From contig JALHOP010000004.1 in the NCBI GenBank assembly GCA_022842935.1, positions 1-64,000 of the forward strand: a stretch of 64,000 bases of DNA, in the 5' to 3' direction. Position 1 is the first letter of the stretch. Each line of letters opens with the position of its first letter. The DNA is from Myxococcota bacterium (GTDB lineage: Bacteria; Myxococcota; XYA12-FULL-58-9; JALHOP01). A program made the position numbers and the translations under genes. A model generated the notes under the pieces. That model saw only the letters and a program-made list of their open reading frames with translations, ran no database searches and had not been told where the DNA came from. Positions 1 to 8,145 of this stretch are shown one piece after another.

Positions 1-2
1 CG

Positions 3-1844
3 GTTCCGGGACGCGACGCTCTACCTGCTCCCGCCGGTCCGCCTCGCGACGCTCGACCCGCCCCCGCTGGTCCGGCTCGCGATGCTCGACCCGCACCCGC
101 TGGACCGTCGCGCGACGCGGACGCGCCGGCTCGGGCGACCCCCGGGGCTCGTCTGGCCCCTCCCGAGTTCTACGCGCAGCTCGCGCGCAGCTCGCACCCG
201 CGCCTTCAACGCGTACTGCCCATCTGGATCGATACACATCTGCAGCGCCTCATCGAGTTCCGCACTGGCGAGCAGGTGCAGCGCTTCCCGGAGGGTGGCG
301 TCGAGTACTGGTCAGGATTACTGAACCGCTTGCCCGCTAAGCGTCTCGCGGATCTCGTCCGCGATGACGGCGAGGCGTTTCGCGCTTTCGGCTACAACAT
401 GCCCGAGGGCCGCGACCGTCGTGAGGCAATGAGCTCGGGACTCATCGCTGCGCGTGACCGCGCGCTCGCGTGGGCGCAGCTCGGTGGCACAGCCGAATCA
501 CCGGCTCCGCTTACCGTCCCACAGCTCTTCGAGCGCCTTCCGGAGCTCACGGGCTTCATGGCAGCTGCCACCGGTCGACCACCGGCGGAGATCGGTCAAA
601 TGCCCCCCGAGGCCATCGCAGCGGCGATCGAAGGCTACAAGGCGCGCTTGGCGGCAGCCCCGGCGACCGCGGCGGTCATGCAGGGAGCCGCAGCCGGCCC
701 CATCATCGATCATCGCACCCTTGCGGCGCATCAGAACGCGACCGGCGTGGCGGGTCCCGCCGCGCTGCCCGCCGAGCCAGGTCAGCTGCGAGCGACCTTC
801 GACGCGGCTCTGCAAGCGCTACGCGCTGCCCCTGACGGCGAAGTCGCCGCGCGCTCTGGCGAGGCCGTACGCGCGCTCGAGCGCATTTTCCAGAGCAATA
901 TGCCCGACCAGGACCGCAATCGCGATGTGAACGCTATCGCGGAGGCCGTGTTGGGAACTCAACCTCAATCGCGGTACCCGCGCGTCGCCGGGTTTCTCAT
1001 GGGCACCCAAGGGTCGCCTGTCATCGCGGGTGAGGTCTGGGGCCGTATCGTTACGCAGCTCTCGAACGAAGAGAAGGCCGCGCTTGCCATCGGGCTCGCC
1101 GGCAACCTGCGTGATCCGAATACGGCCGCGCCGCCGACAACCATCCCGGTCGATATGAACAGCATTTCGGTCGAGGTCCTTCGTAGCCTCGATCGGCTGC
1201 CGCTCACGCAGGTGCAGGGCTACGAAGACGCGGCGCGACGACTCCGCTTGGCGAGCATTACCAAGCTCATCAACGCTGGCGAGTTCAACAAGGTTGTTCC
1301 CGACGAGGTCCGCTTCGCGTTCTTGCACGGTTCGCCCGAGCTCGTCAGCGCGGTCGCGTTTGCCGCGCAGCCGCCGAACGTCCCGGGTGGGCAAGCCGTC
1401 ATCCTCAGTCAATTCGTCGAGCTCGCCAACGCCGGGCACTCCGGCCGCGTTGGCCTCGTCTTGCAGGCGCTCTTCGCGACGCAGGACGCTCGCTACCAGC
1501 AGTATGGCGTCGAGCTCACCTCGATGTTGTGGAGTCCGGAGGTCATCCAACGGGTCAACTCGCGCCGCCGGGACGACCTCGCAGTGGCGACCGCGTACGA
1601 CCAGCTCGCGGGAACGCCGCAGGCCCCGTCGGCTGAGTTTTCACCGCTGATCGCAGCGCTGAGTCAGTCGCGCAGGGGCCCCTCGGCGCTCCACGAACTA
1701 CGTCGAGCCGTCGAGTTCGACGCGACGATCAGGAGCCCAGGGGTAGTGATACCCGTGTCAGGCGTCCTGATTGGACGTCGTCTCTGGGAGAGCCACGCGG
1801 CGAGTATTTACGATCGCATCACTTTGATGCTCAGTCGCAGGTAG
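3..1844 (+). CDS. Unrecognised protein, 5' end outside window, Pro/Ala repeat region
   Basis: The frame is open from the left window edge to the TAG at 1842-1844, so the true start lies outside the window; the GTG at 276 is probably internal because the translation just upstream (VLPIWIDTHLQRLIEF) looks like real protein. The first visible part is a low-complexity Pro/Ala/Arg/Asp linker with three 11-residue repeats (DARPAPAGPxR). The remaining ~520 residues are mostly helical in appearance, with Ala/Pro-rich stretches, no cysteine-rich region and no evident membrane segment. I recognise no family. It runs convergent to the TPR/130-residue gene pair, which resembles a secretion chaperone module; a secreted-substrate role would be pure inference. 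Confidence 0.75.
   Translation, partial: VPGRDALPAPAGPPRDARPAPAGPARDARPAPAGPSRDADAPARATPGARLAPPEFYAQLARSSHPRLQRVLPIWIDTHLQRLIEFRTGEQVQRFPEGGVEYWSGLLNRLPAKRLADLVRDDGEAFRAFGYNMPEGRDRREAMSSGLIAARDRALAWAQLGGTAESPAPLTVPQLFERLPELTGFMAAATGRPPAEIGQMPPEAIAAAIEGYKARLAAAPATAAVMQGAAAGPIIDHRTLAAHQNATGVAGPAALPAEPGQLRATFDAALQALRAAPDGEVAARSGEAVRALERIFQSNMPDQDRNRDVNAIAEAVLGTQPQSRYPRVAGFLMGTQGSPVIAGEVWGRIVTQLSNEEKAALAIGLAGNLRDPNTAAPPTTIPVDMNSISVEVLRSLDRLPLTQVQGYEDAARRLRLASITKLINAGEFNKVVPDEVRFAFLHGSPELVSAVAFAAQPPNVPGGQAVILSQFVELANAGHSGRVGLVLQALFATQDARYQQYGVELTSMLWSPEVIQRVNSRRRDDLAVATAYDQLAGTPQAPSAEFSPLIAALSQSRRGPSALHELRRAVEFDATIRSPGVVIPVSGVLIGRRLWESHAASIYDRITLMLSRR
15..113 (+). repeat. Three tandem 33-bp coding repeats
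   Basis: Three adjacent 33-bp units encode DALPAPAGPPR, DARPAPAGPAR and DARPAPAGPSR in the frame of the partial gene. The units are near-identical in protein and similar in DNA, which is typical of a flexible, recently expanded linker. More copies may exist to the left of the window. Confidence 0.7.
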
Positions 1845-1874
1845 GAAACCGTGGTGCCGCCAGGGTGACCCCGG

Positions 1875-2267
1875 TCAGACCTGACGGTACGAGGTCATGG
1901 AGCCCGCTTCGAGCTCGAGGCGGGCTTCTCGAACCATCGCTCGTGTGCCATCGCGGACGAGCTTCACGGCTCGCTGGACGTCGCGTCGCTGGGTAAGCAG
2001 CGGGGCGACCTCGGCGCGCGCGTTGCCGACCTCGCCGCGGGCTTCGTCGAGCAGTGTATCGACTTCGCTTGCGTCGAGCCCGCCGAGCATCCCAACCTCG
2101 ACCGCGGCGCGCACGACGTCGTCGATGGACAGGGTCTTTGGGTCGATAGCGCCGAGCCGGGTCGACAACACGTCCAGCGCGACGGCGGCGGAAAGCCAAG
2201 CGTCGGGGTCAAAGAGCTTACGGTCTTCTTCCGGTACGAGCGTCTTGTATCGCGCTGGATCTTTCAA
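1875..2267 (-). CDS. Small helical protein coupled to TPR gene, unknown function
   Basis: A 130-residue, mainly helical, soluble protein. The start is a TTG whose bases overlap the TGA of the upstream gene (TTGA, 4 bp), with a GGAGA ribosome-binding site about 6 bases before it, so it is almost certainly translated with the TPR gene. The second half (LLTQRRDVQRAVKLVRDG) looks like an amphipathic or coiled-coil helix. No signal peptide is seen. I recognise no family; tight coupling to a SycD/LcrH-like TPR protein makes a partner or cargo role possible, but that is inference. Confidence 0.7.
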   Translation of the reverse strand: MKDPARYKTLVPEEDRKLFDPDAWLSAAVALDVLSTRLGAIDPKTLSIDDVVRAAVEVGMLGGLDASEVDTLLDEARGEVGNARAEVAPLLTQRRDVQRAVKLVRDGTRAMVREARLELEAGSMTSYRQV

Positions 2268-3100
2268 ACGTCTTCTCCGAGCGGCAAGCCATTGCGGCGC
2301 CGGATGATCGCGGTGAGGCTATCGTCGAGCGGCAACGGGCTCTCGGTTAGGCGCCTGCGAAAGCGTCGATCGATACGGGCTGTGTCACCGCCGGACTCGA
2401 TTGGACGTGGTCGTCTGTCCACTAGGGCGGTCACGCTGCGCTCTCGCTTGATCGGGCGGGGCTGCACGGAGACGCCTGGCCGCGCGTTGAGAGCCGTCGG
2501 CTCGTCTTCGATGGGCCAGTGGATGCGCTCGGTAGGCTCCAGCTGGACCATGGGTGCGTCGGGAATAGCCGTCACTGTGACTTCGGGCCGCGCAGTCATC
2601 GATTGTGTGACGGTCGCGTCGCCGAGCGGGGCTGGCCTGACATGGATGCGTGGTTCGGTGGTTTCGCCGGTGCCGGTTGCGGACGGTGAGACGTCGACTA
2701 CGTCGAAGACCGCCGTCGTCTCTGGCTTCATGTCGATATGGGGGTTGGTCGGCTCATCGACCTTGTGGTCGCCCAAGAGCTCGCGCACCAGCTCTTCGGG
2801 CGTGCCTGGGTCGAGCGAGCGGACCATCGCCTTGGCGCGCTGCGCGGCTGCCTTTTCGCCGAGTTGATTGAGCGCTATCGCGTACGCCCGCCAATATTCG
2901 CAGGCGAACGGGTAGAGCACGACCAGCGAGGCCAACATGCGCGCGGCATCCGCGTAGCGGCCGACGTCGAGGCGCATCACAGCTGTTTCGTACATGGCGT
3001 CCAGCTCGTCTGGCGAGATGGCCGCGACCTCGGCAAGCGCAAGCCGCCCACTGGCGACGGCGCGAGAGATCTCCGCGATACGGGCGCGCACCGATTCCAT
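2264..3100 (-). CDS. TPR protein resembling class II type III secretion chaperones (SycD/LcrH-like)
   Basis: 278 residues. Residues ~1-110 contain TPR-like helices (ISPDELDAMYETAVMRLD, GRYADAARMLASLVVLYP, EYWRAYAIALNQLGEKAAA), a pattern like the SycD/LcrH/CesD chaperones of type III secretion translocators. Residues ~115-278 are disordered, rich in Pro/Thr/Arg, and repeat a short TA-x-x-x-RR type motif (SVTALVDRR, DTARIDRR, SLTAIIRRR). Such a tail is not usual for the chaperone family. The gene is first in a two-gene unit with the 130-residue protein. Generic TPR scaffold is the alternative; no secretion apparatus genes are present here. Confidence 0.75.
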   Translation of the reverse strand: MESVRARIAEISRAVASGRLALAEVAAISPDELDAMYETAVMRLDVGRYADAARMLASLVVLYPFACEYWRAYAIALNQLGEKAAAQRAKAMVRSLDPGTPEELVRELLGDHKVDEPTNPHIDMKPETTAVFDVVDVSPSATGTGETTEPRIHVRPAPLGDATVTQSMTARPEVTVTAIPDAPMVQLEPTERIHWPIEDEPTALNARPGVSVQPRPIKRERSVTALVDRRPRPIESGGDTARIDRRFRRRLTESPLPLDDSLTAIIRRRNGLPLGEDV

Positions 3101-3123
3101 GCGGTGAGTCTAGCCGCGCGCGC

Positions 3124-5079
3124 CTACTCCGGAAAGCAGATCGGTGTGACCCCGAACGAAGAACCGGTGGAGCCATTGCCAACGATCTGGCGCCCCAACG
3201 CGTAAACGAGCTGCTCGAACTGCGGGTCGGCGACCGACTCTTCGCCCGTGCTATTGCCCGCGTCGAAGAAGGGCGGGCGGCAGCCGCTGGTCCAGCCGAG
3301 GCCCGCGCAGTCGAGGTTGGTGCAGCAGGTCTGCGTACAACGTTTTACGCCCGATGCCCCCTGAGCGCAGATCTCGCTCAGACACTCACTATTCGAGTTG
3401 CACGTCGCGCCCAGCTGCTTACTGCCGCTCCACTCGCGGTAGAGACATACCTTCTGGAACCCGTAGGGCTCGCTTACCCCCTGACGTAGTCCGTCCCAGA
3501 CGTCGAGCGGCTTGCAGATTGGCGCCGCTGGCGAGCAGTCCGAGGGCGTGCAGCAACCCTCAGCGCAACGGGCGCGCTTGGTGGAGTCGGGCGTCTGTGC
3601 GCAGTAGCCCGAGTCACACTTGTCGTGGTCGCGCTGCTCGGGCGTTTCGCCGGCGTTGACGCAGAGGGCCCCAGCGCCCAGCGAAGGCCCTGGAAGAGGT
3701 GGCTGGCACAGCGCCGTGAAGCCAATCTCGTCGAGCTGAACGATGCCGTCGCCGTCTTTGTCGACGTTGACCTGCCGGCGCAGGACACAAATGTTGCCGG
3801 CGCCGCTTGCGTTGCAGTCGTTGTCGTTGCCGCAGGTTTCATAACAACTATTGGCCGCGTCGTTGCAGTAGCCGCTTACACACTGCTCGCTCACGAAGGT
3901 GTCTGTGCAGGTGCCGTTGGGAGCAACGTTGCGTGGGCCACCGTCAGGGAAGAAGTCGACCGGCAAACACGTGCCTCCATCCCCGAGCTCGTAGCAAACG
4001 AAACCAGTCGGGCAGTCGGCCGTCGAGGTGCAGGTCTGTCCGCAACGGCGGACGGCAATGCTGGGCGAGATGTCGATGGGCCAGCACACGTTGCTCATGC
4101 AGTCCGCATGCGTGTCGCATGGCTCGCCGAGGTTCTCGGTGCCGTTAGTGAACGGCACGCAGCGGCCGGTGTTGGGGTTGCAGATGTCGCCCGACGGGCA
4201 GCCTGTGCTCGCGCAGCCCGGCACACAGGCGTCGTAGTTGCAAACCTCACTAGGGACGTCGCAGCCGGCATCGCCTTGGCACTCGCCGTCGGTCGCGTAG
4301 CAGCGGTTGTCGATGCACTCGGCGCCGACTGGACACTCGAAGTCGTCGAAGCACGGCTCACATGTCTTGTCGGTGCCCGTCGTCACGCAGATGAGACCAC
4401 CGCAGTCGCCGTCGGAGTTGCACGGTGTGCCCTGGCCACGCACGCAGCTACCATCCATGCAGACGCGGTCGTCGCCGCACTGATTGCTCGCCACGCAGTC
4501 GACGCAGCTCCCGTTTTCGCAGATCTTGCGACCGCACTCCGCGTCGTCGACGCAATCCCGGCACTGACCTTGCTCTGGGGCGCAGACTTTACCTATGGCG
4601 GCGCAGTCCCCCGTGTTGCAGCCAGTCTCGATCACACAGGCATGCGAGGGCGAGCAGCTGTAGCCGGGGTTACAGTCCGCCGAAGCGATGCACTCGACAC
4701 ATTGCCTGATCGTCGTGAGGCACTGGGCGCCTGGGCCGCATTCGCCGTCGGCGTCGCATGCTCCACGCGTGCCTTCGATGCACGCACCATCGACGCAATA
4801 GCCGTTGCCGCACTCGACATCGGCTTGGCAGCAGCCGCCTTCCTTGCAGGTTCCGCCACAACAGCTGAGGTCGCCGGGGCAGGGCGTCGTCGAGCTGCAT
4901 GCCCGGTTCTCGAGGATGCAGTAGCCCGCAGCGCAGACGAACCCGTCGTCGCACTCCGCTGTAGCGTTGCAGGTCCGCGCGGTCGCGTCGGTGCCGCCGC
5001 ATGCGGCACCGGCGCACACCATCAAGGTGCTCGCGAGCGCGAAGGCCCGCGCGGCTAGTCCTTGATGGTCAATACGCAT
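3124..5079 (-). CDS. Cysteine-rich secreted lipoprotein-like protein
   Basis: 651 residues with an N-terminal signal sequence ending in a lipobox-like CAGAAC/G near residue 28. Almost the whole body is a run of short Cys-rich modules of the form C..D..C..G..C..G.C (for example CNATAECDDGFVCAAGYC), many of them Asp-rich; this is typical of large secreted/outer-membrane proteins of Myxococcota and is held together by disulphides. The C terminus (GRQIVGNGSTGSSFG) lacks cysteines. It overlaps the end of the next lipoprotein gene by 25 bp, which implies a two-gene operon. No enzymatic domain is seen; a surface or matrix role is inferred. Confidence 0.85.
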   Translation of the reverse strand: MRIDHQGLAARAFALASTLMVCAGAACGGTDATARTCNATAECDDGFVCAAGYCILENRACSSTTPCPGDLSCCGGTCKEGGCCQADVECGNGYCVDGACIEGTRGACDADGECGPGAQCLTTIRQCVECIASADCNPGYSCSPSHACVIETGCNTGDCAAIGKVCAPEQGQCRDCVDDAECGRKICENGSCVDCVASNQCGDDRVCMDGSCVRGQGTPCNSDGDCGGLICVTTGTDKTCEPCFDDFECPVGAECIDNRCYATDGECQGDAGCDVPSEVCNYDACVPGCASTGCPSGDICNPNTGRCVPFTNGTENLGEPCDTHADCMSNVCWPIDISPSIAVRRCGQTCTSTADCPTGFVCYELGDGGTCLPVDFFPDGGPRNVAPNGTCTDTFVSEQCVSGYCNDAANSCYETCGNDNDCNASGAGNICVLRRQVNVDKDGDGIVQLDEIGFTALCQPPLPGPSLGAGALCVNAGETPEQRDHDKCDSGYCAQTPDSTKRARCAEGCCTPSDCSPAAPICKPLDVWDGLRQGVSEPYGFQKVCLYREWSGSKQLGATCNSNSECLSEICAQGASGVKRCTQTCCTNLDCAGLGWTSGCRPPFFDAGNSTGEESVADPQFEQLVYALGRQIVGNGSTGSSFGVTPICFPE

Positions 5080-6425
5080 TGGCGTTGCGCGTCCTCAGCA
5101 AGCCATGGGCGGGGAGCTGGTGCTCCCGTCGAATCGTTGTCACCGTCACCGTCAAGGTCGACGTCGGCCTTCGGGTAGGAACCGGGGTAGTCCCAAGCCG
5201 GGTGCGAGGCGGTCAGATAAAAGCCGTTGCTGTTGTCGGCCGTAAAGCACCCGGTCTGCGACGTCGTCGTGTCCGCTGGGGCCTCGGCGAAGTAGCAAGC
5301 GCCTTTGAAGCTCGCGACGATGAGTGGCTGCCCGTCGAGGTCGCCGCCTTGCGTGCTGCCGCAGGTGTACGTGCCAGTCGTGCCGCTGCCATCGAAGCCG
5401 TAGGAACTCGAATACTCGTAGCGCTGATAGGCGCGCGAGAACTGATACGCGCTCGCCGCCTGGTTGTACGCGTAGACGCCGTACGTCGCGACGCAGTCCT
5501 GCGACAGGGTCCAGCTGTGATTGGCGAGGTCGAGGTAGAAGCGGCACTCGCCACCGTTGAGCGGCGCGTCGATGACGTACGACGATACCAGCTGGTCGCG
5601 AAAGCGCGTGGCGCCAAGGGTGATCGAGCAGCCGTTTGCGTCCGCGCAGAGCTCCTCGAGCTTCGATTGGTTGACCGCGACCGAGGCCGCGTTGGTCGTA
5701 CTGCCATTCAACACGACGCGCATCTCGCGCAGCTGGAGCACCGACTCGACGCCGGCGCCGCCATTTTCGTAGCTCGTGAGCACGCCGGTCGCCCCGCCGC
5801 CGCCACCGCCCGCGACGTCGAGAAACCGCGCCTGAATCTTTTTGCCGTTCGAGCCAGTATTGATGCGATCGATGAGCTGATCGGCTGTCAGATCGGGGCC
5901 GGGCTCGCCGCGCAAGAGCTGCACGTTGGCGTTGCCGGTGCCCGACTGATTCACGGCGGTAATGACATAGGTGCCCTCGCCAAGATCGACTTGACGACGT
6001 GGGAACACGGGCGCGAGCTCGGCCGAGTTGTCGTCGCTTGCGGCGTTCAAGCGGGTTAGCTCATAGGATTTCGCGGCAGCGTCCGGGCCAGTGATGGTGA
6101 AGACGGCGTTCGCGAGATGCGCGCCGCTGACGACGAAGCCTGTGCCGATGCACGGCTCGCCGTCGTCGCAGGTCGTGGTGCTCATGCCCGCGACCGACGC
6201 GAGCTCGGGGGCACCGGTCGCGCCTGTCACGCAAAGGCCGTTTTGGCAGCTGTAACCGCCAGGGCAGGGGGTCGTGCTGTCGCAGGTCTTGGCGCAGACC
6301 TTGTTTTGACAGACCTCGCCGGCCGGGCATTCGTTGGTCGCATTGCACTGCCCGACTTTGCTGCTGCCGCTACAAGCGGTGAGCACCGCGAGCAAGCCAC
6401 CTAGCGCCACAACGCGAAAGGACAT
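5055..6425 (-). CDS. Lipoprotein with Cys-rich N terminus and unknown C-terminal domain
   Basis: 456 residues from an ATG preceded by AGGAGA eight bases upstream; an in-frame ATG 21 bases earlier (6446) lacks such a site, so 6425 is preferred. MSFRVVALGGLLAVLTAC is a lipoprotein signal. After it come two short Cys-rich modules (CNATNECPAGEVC, CDSTTPCPGGYSC) that match those of the downstream gene, then an Ig/TIG-like segment (GTGFVVSGAHLANAVFTI) and a glycine-rich stretch (~residue 215). It is first in an operon with the large Cys-rich protein, whose start lies inside its 3' end. Function unknown; probably cell-surface. Confidence 0.85.
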   Translation of the reverse strand: MSFRVVALGGLLAVLTACSGSSKVGQCNATNECPAGEVCQNKVCAKTCDSTTPCPGGYSCQNGLCVTGATGAPELASVAGMSTTTCDDGEPCIGTGFVVSGAHLANAVFTITGPDAAAKSYELTRLNAASDDNSAELAPVFPRRQVDLGEGTYVITAVNQSGTGNANVQLLRGEPGPDLTADQLIDRINTGSNGKKIQARFLDVAGGGGGGATGVLTSYENGGAGVESVLQLREMRVVLNGSTTNAASVAVNQSKLEELCADANGCSITLGATRFRDQLVSSYVIDAPLNGGECRFYLDLANHSWTLSQDCVATYGVYAYNQAASAYQFSRAYQRYEYSSSYGFDGSGTTGTYTCGSTQGGDLDGQPLIVASFKGACYFAEAPADTTTSQTGCFTADNSNGFYLTASHPAWDYPGSYPKADVDLDGDGDNDSTGAPAPRPWLAEDAQRQCVLTIKD

Positions 6426-6603
6426 CGAACGTCTCCTAAATCTCACGACATTTCACTGATGTTCGATAACCAGTGCGACGTAAACACACGCCGACCAATT
6501 GTCGAATCAGAGCTGCCTGTATTCTCGGCTGCCCGTTGGTCAGAGTTGCTTGTTTGCAGGCGGATTTCCAGTGCGCCCATGACATGGGGTACGTTCGCCC
6601 CCC

Positions 6604-8145
6604 ATGAAGACCCTCGCGTCCCCCCTTGTGGTCGCCTGCCTGCTTGCGGCGACAACCGACGCTCGCGCGGCTGCTGTCAGTGCCATCTACGTTGCCGAAG
6701 AAGAGAAGACGTACTGGGAGCCAATCAATCGCGGCGACATCGAGCGTGTGATCGAACAGACGGCTCTCGACGTTCTCACGCGAGCCGGCGTTCTGCGGCT
6801 CACCAAGGTCGAGCCAAAAGACCTTGCCAACGCGCGCGGCGACTACTTGCTGCGTGTCTCCGGACGTATGGTGGGCGAGTCCGAGACGCACACCATCCAG
6901 CTCGGCTTCGAGGCGCGTGACAAGGCCGAGGTCGGAAGCTTCCGCGCGGCCGGCACGGTCGTGATTGGCAAGCTCCCGCTCGACGAGATGCGGCGCCGAA
7001 TCGAGGCGTCGACGCGCATGGCTGCCGAGCAGCTCCTCGCGGTGCTCAAGCCCGCGCTCTCGCGGGTGGGCCCGGGTGGCGGCATCGATACCGCCCCGCG
7101 CGTCGAAGACGACCCCAAAGCGACGCTCCAGGTTCCCACCATCCCGTGGAGCTGGGGAGACTTACGTGTCCCCGAGCCGCCGCATGCGGAGACCCAGGAG
7201 CTCTTCGGCAAAAACGAAGAGCGACGGGCCCAGACACTGCGTTTGCTCATCTCAGAGGCTCTTGTGACGCCCTCCCGCCGCAACGGGCTCGAGCATTGCG
7301 CCCTGAAACATCCTGATCCCGAGGTGCGCTTGCAATGCCTCATTGGCCTGCGTCCGTCATCGCGGAAGCTCGTCACCACCCAGCGCGTCGTCATCAACGT
7401 CTTCCGCACCGACAGCGACAGCAAGGTCATGCAAGAGGCGAGCAGCCAGATGGAGTATTTCAGCGGCATGTCGCGCTCCGAGGCGATCCAGGCGTGGCTC
7501 GAGCGCACCGGAAACACGGGGCACACGCACGGTCCGCTCAAATCACTTGGCGACGTTCCGAACCTCGACGCCACCATCGCGCGGTGCCTCGCGGCGGTGA
7601 GCAAGATGGAGAAATACCAGCGCACGCACCGCGACTGCATCGAGCTCTTGGAGCCGCTCGACGTGAAGCGCCGCCGCGCGATCATGTGGCCGTACCTCAA
7701 GGAGACCAACCAGCACTCGCCGGCGTACTTGAAAGGAGCGGGCAAGGGCGAGGGCTCGATGGGCACGGACTGGCAGTGGGGGTTCGAAGCGGTGCTAAAA
7801 CCGTCCTGTAAGCTCGACCAGCCGCTCGAGGACGTCTTGTGGCAACGTTACCTGCGCGAGCTTTCCCACTCCGCAATCGGCGCCATTGCGGACTACGGCG
7901 TCCCCAGTGAACAGCTCGTTCAGCGCCTCGCCCAGGCAGTGCAGACAGGCGGCGAGCGCGCCGGTGTGTCGGGTCTGCGGCGCCTCTACGAGAAGAACCC
8001 CGAGCTCCGCCAGCTCATCAAGAACCGCGTAGCCGAGATGAGCGCTACCGGAAACTACGACAAGGCCGCCGATGTGCCCTGGCTCGAAAAAGAGCTCGAG
8101 TCTATCGACCGCCGCGAACAAGAACGTGTGGAGCGCGCCCGATGA
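6604..8145 (+). CDS. Exported protein, paralogue A of a tandem pair
   Basis: 513 residues with a signal peptide (MKTLASPLVVACLLAATTDARA). The N-terminal ~150 residues resemble a sensor-like alpha/beta domain (GDYLLRVSGRMVGESETHTI), the rest is helical, reminiscent of HEAT-type repeats (HPDPEVRLQCLIGLRP). The next gene encodes a protein of the same architecture with matching segments (DYLLRVSGR against DYTLLVSGR; DVPNLDATIARCL against NVPNLDVAVASCL), so the two arose by tandem duplication. Stop and next start overlap (ATGA). I do not recognise the family; a periplasmic or lipid-side role is only suggested by the signal peptide. Confidence 0.85.
   Translation: MKTLASPLVVACLLAATTDARAAAVSAIYVAEEEKTYWEPINRGDIERVIEQTALDVLTRAGVLRLTKVEPKDLANARGDYLLRVSGRMVGESETHTIQLGFEARDKAEVGSFRAAGTVVIGKLPLDEMRRRIEASTRMAAEQLLAVLKPALSRVGPGGGIDTAPRVEDDPKATLQVPTIPWSWGDLRVPEPPHAETQELFGKNEERRAQTLRLLISEALVTPSRRNGLEHCALKHPDPEVRLQCLIGLRPSSRKLVTTQRVVINVFRTDSDSKVMQEASSQMEYFSGMSRSEAIQAWLERTGNTGHTHGPLKSLGDVPNLDATIARCLAAVSKMEKYQRTHRDCIELLEPLDVKRRRAIMWPYLKETNQHSPAYLKGAGKGEGSMGTDWQWGFEAVLKPSCKLDQPLEDVLWQRYLRELSHSAIGAIADYGVPSEQLVQRLAQAVQTGGERAGVSGLRRLYEKNPELRQLIKNRVAEMSATGNYDKAADVPWLEKELESIDRREQERVERAR

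Noticed and set aside
3625-5058. Long plus-strand open frame opposite the Cys-rich lipoprotein
   Set aside because: Shadow of the minus-strand gene: it lacks any family signature and consists of Ala/Val/Arg-rich low-complexity sequence typical of antisense frames in GC-rich DNA.
6520-6560. TTGGTCAGAGTTGCTT as a sigma-54 promoter before the 6604 gene
   Set aside because: The distance between GG and GC is two bases too short for a sigma-54 element.
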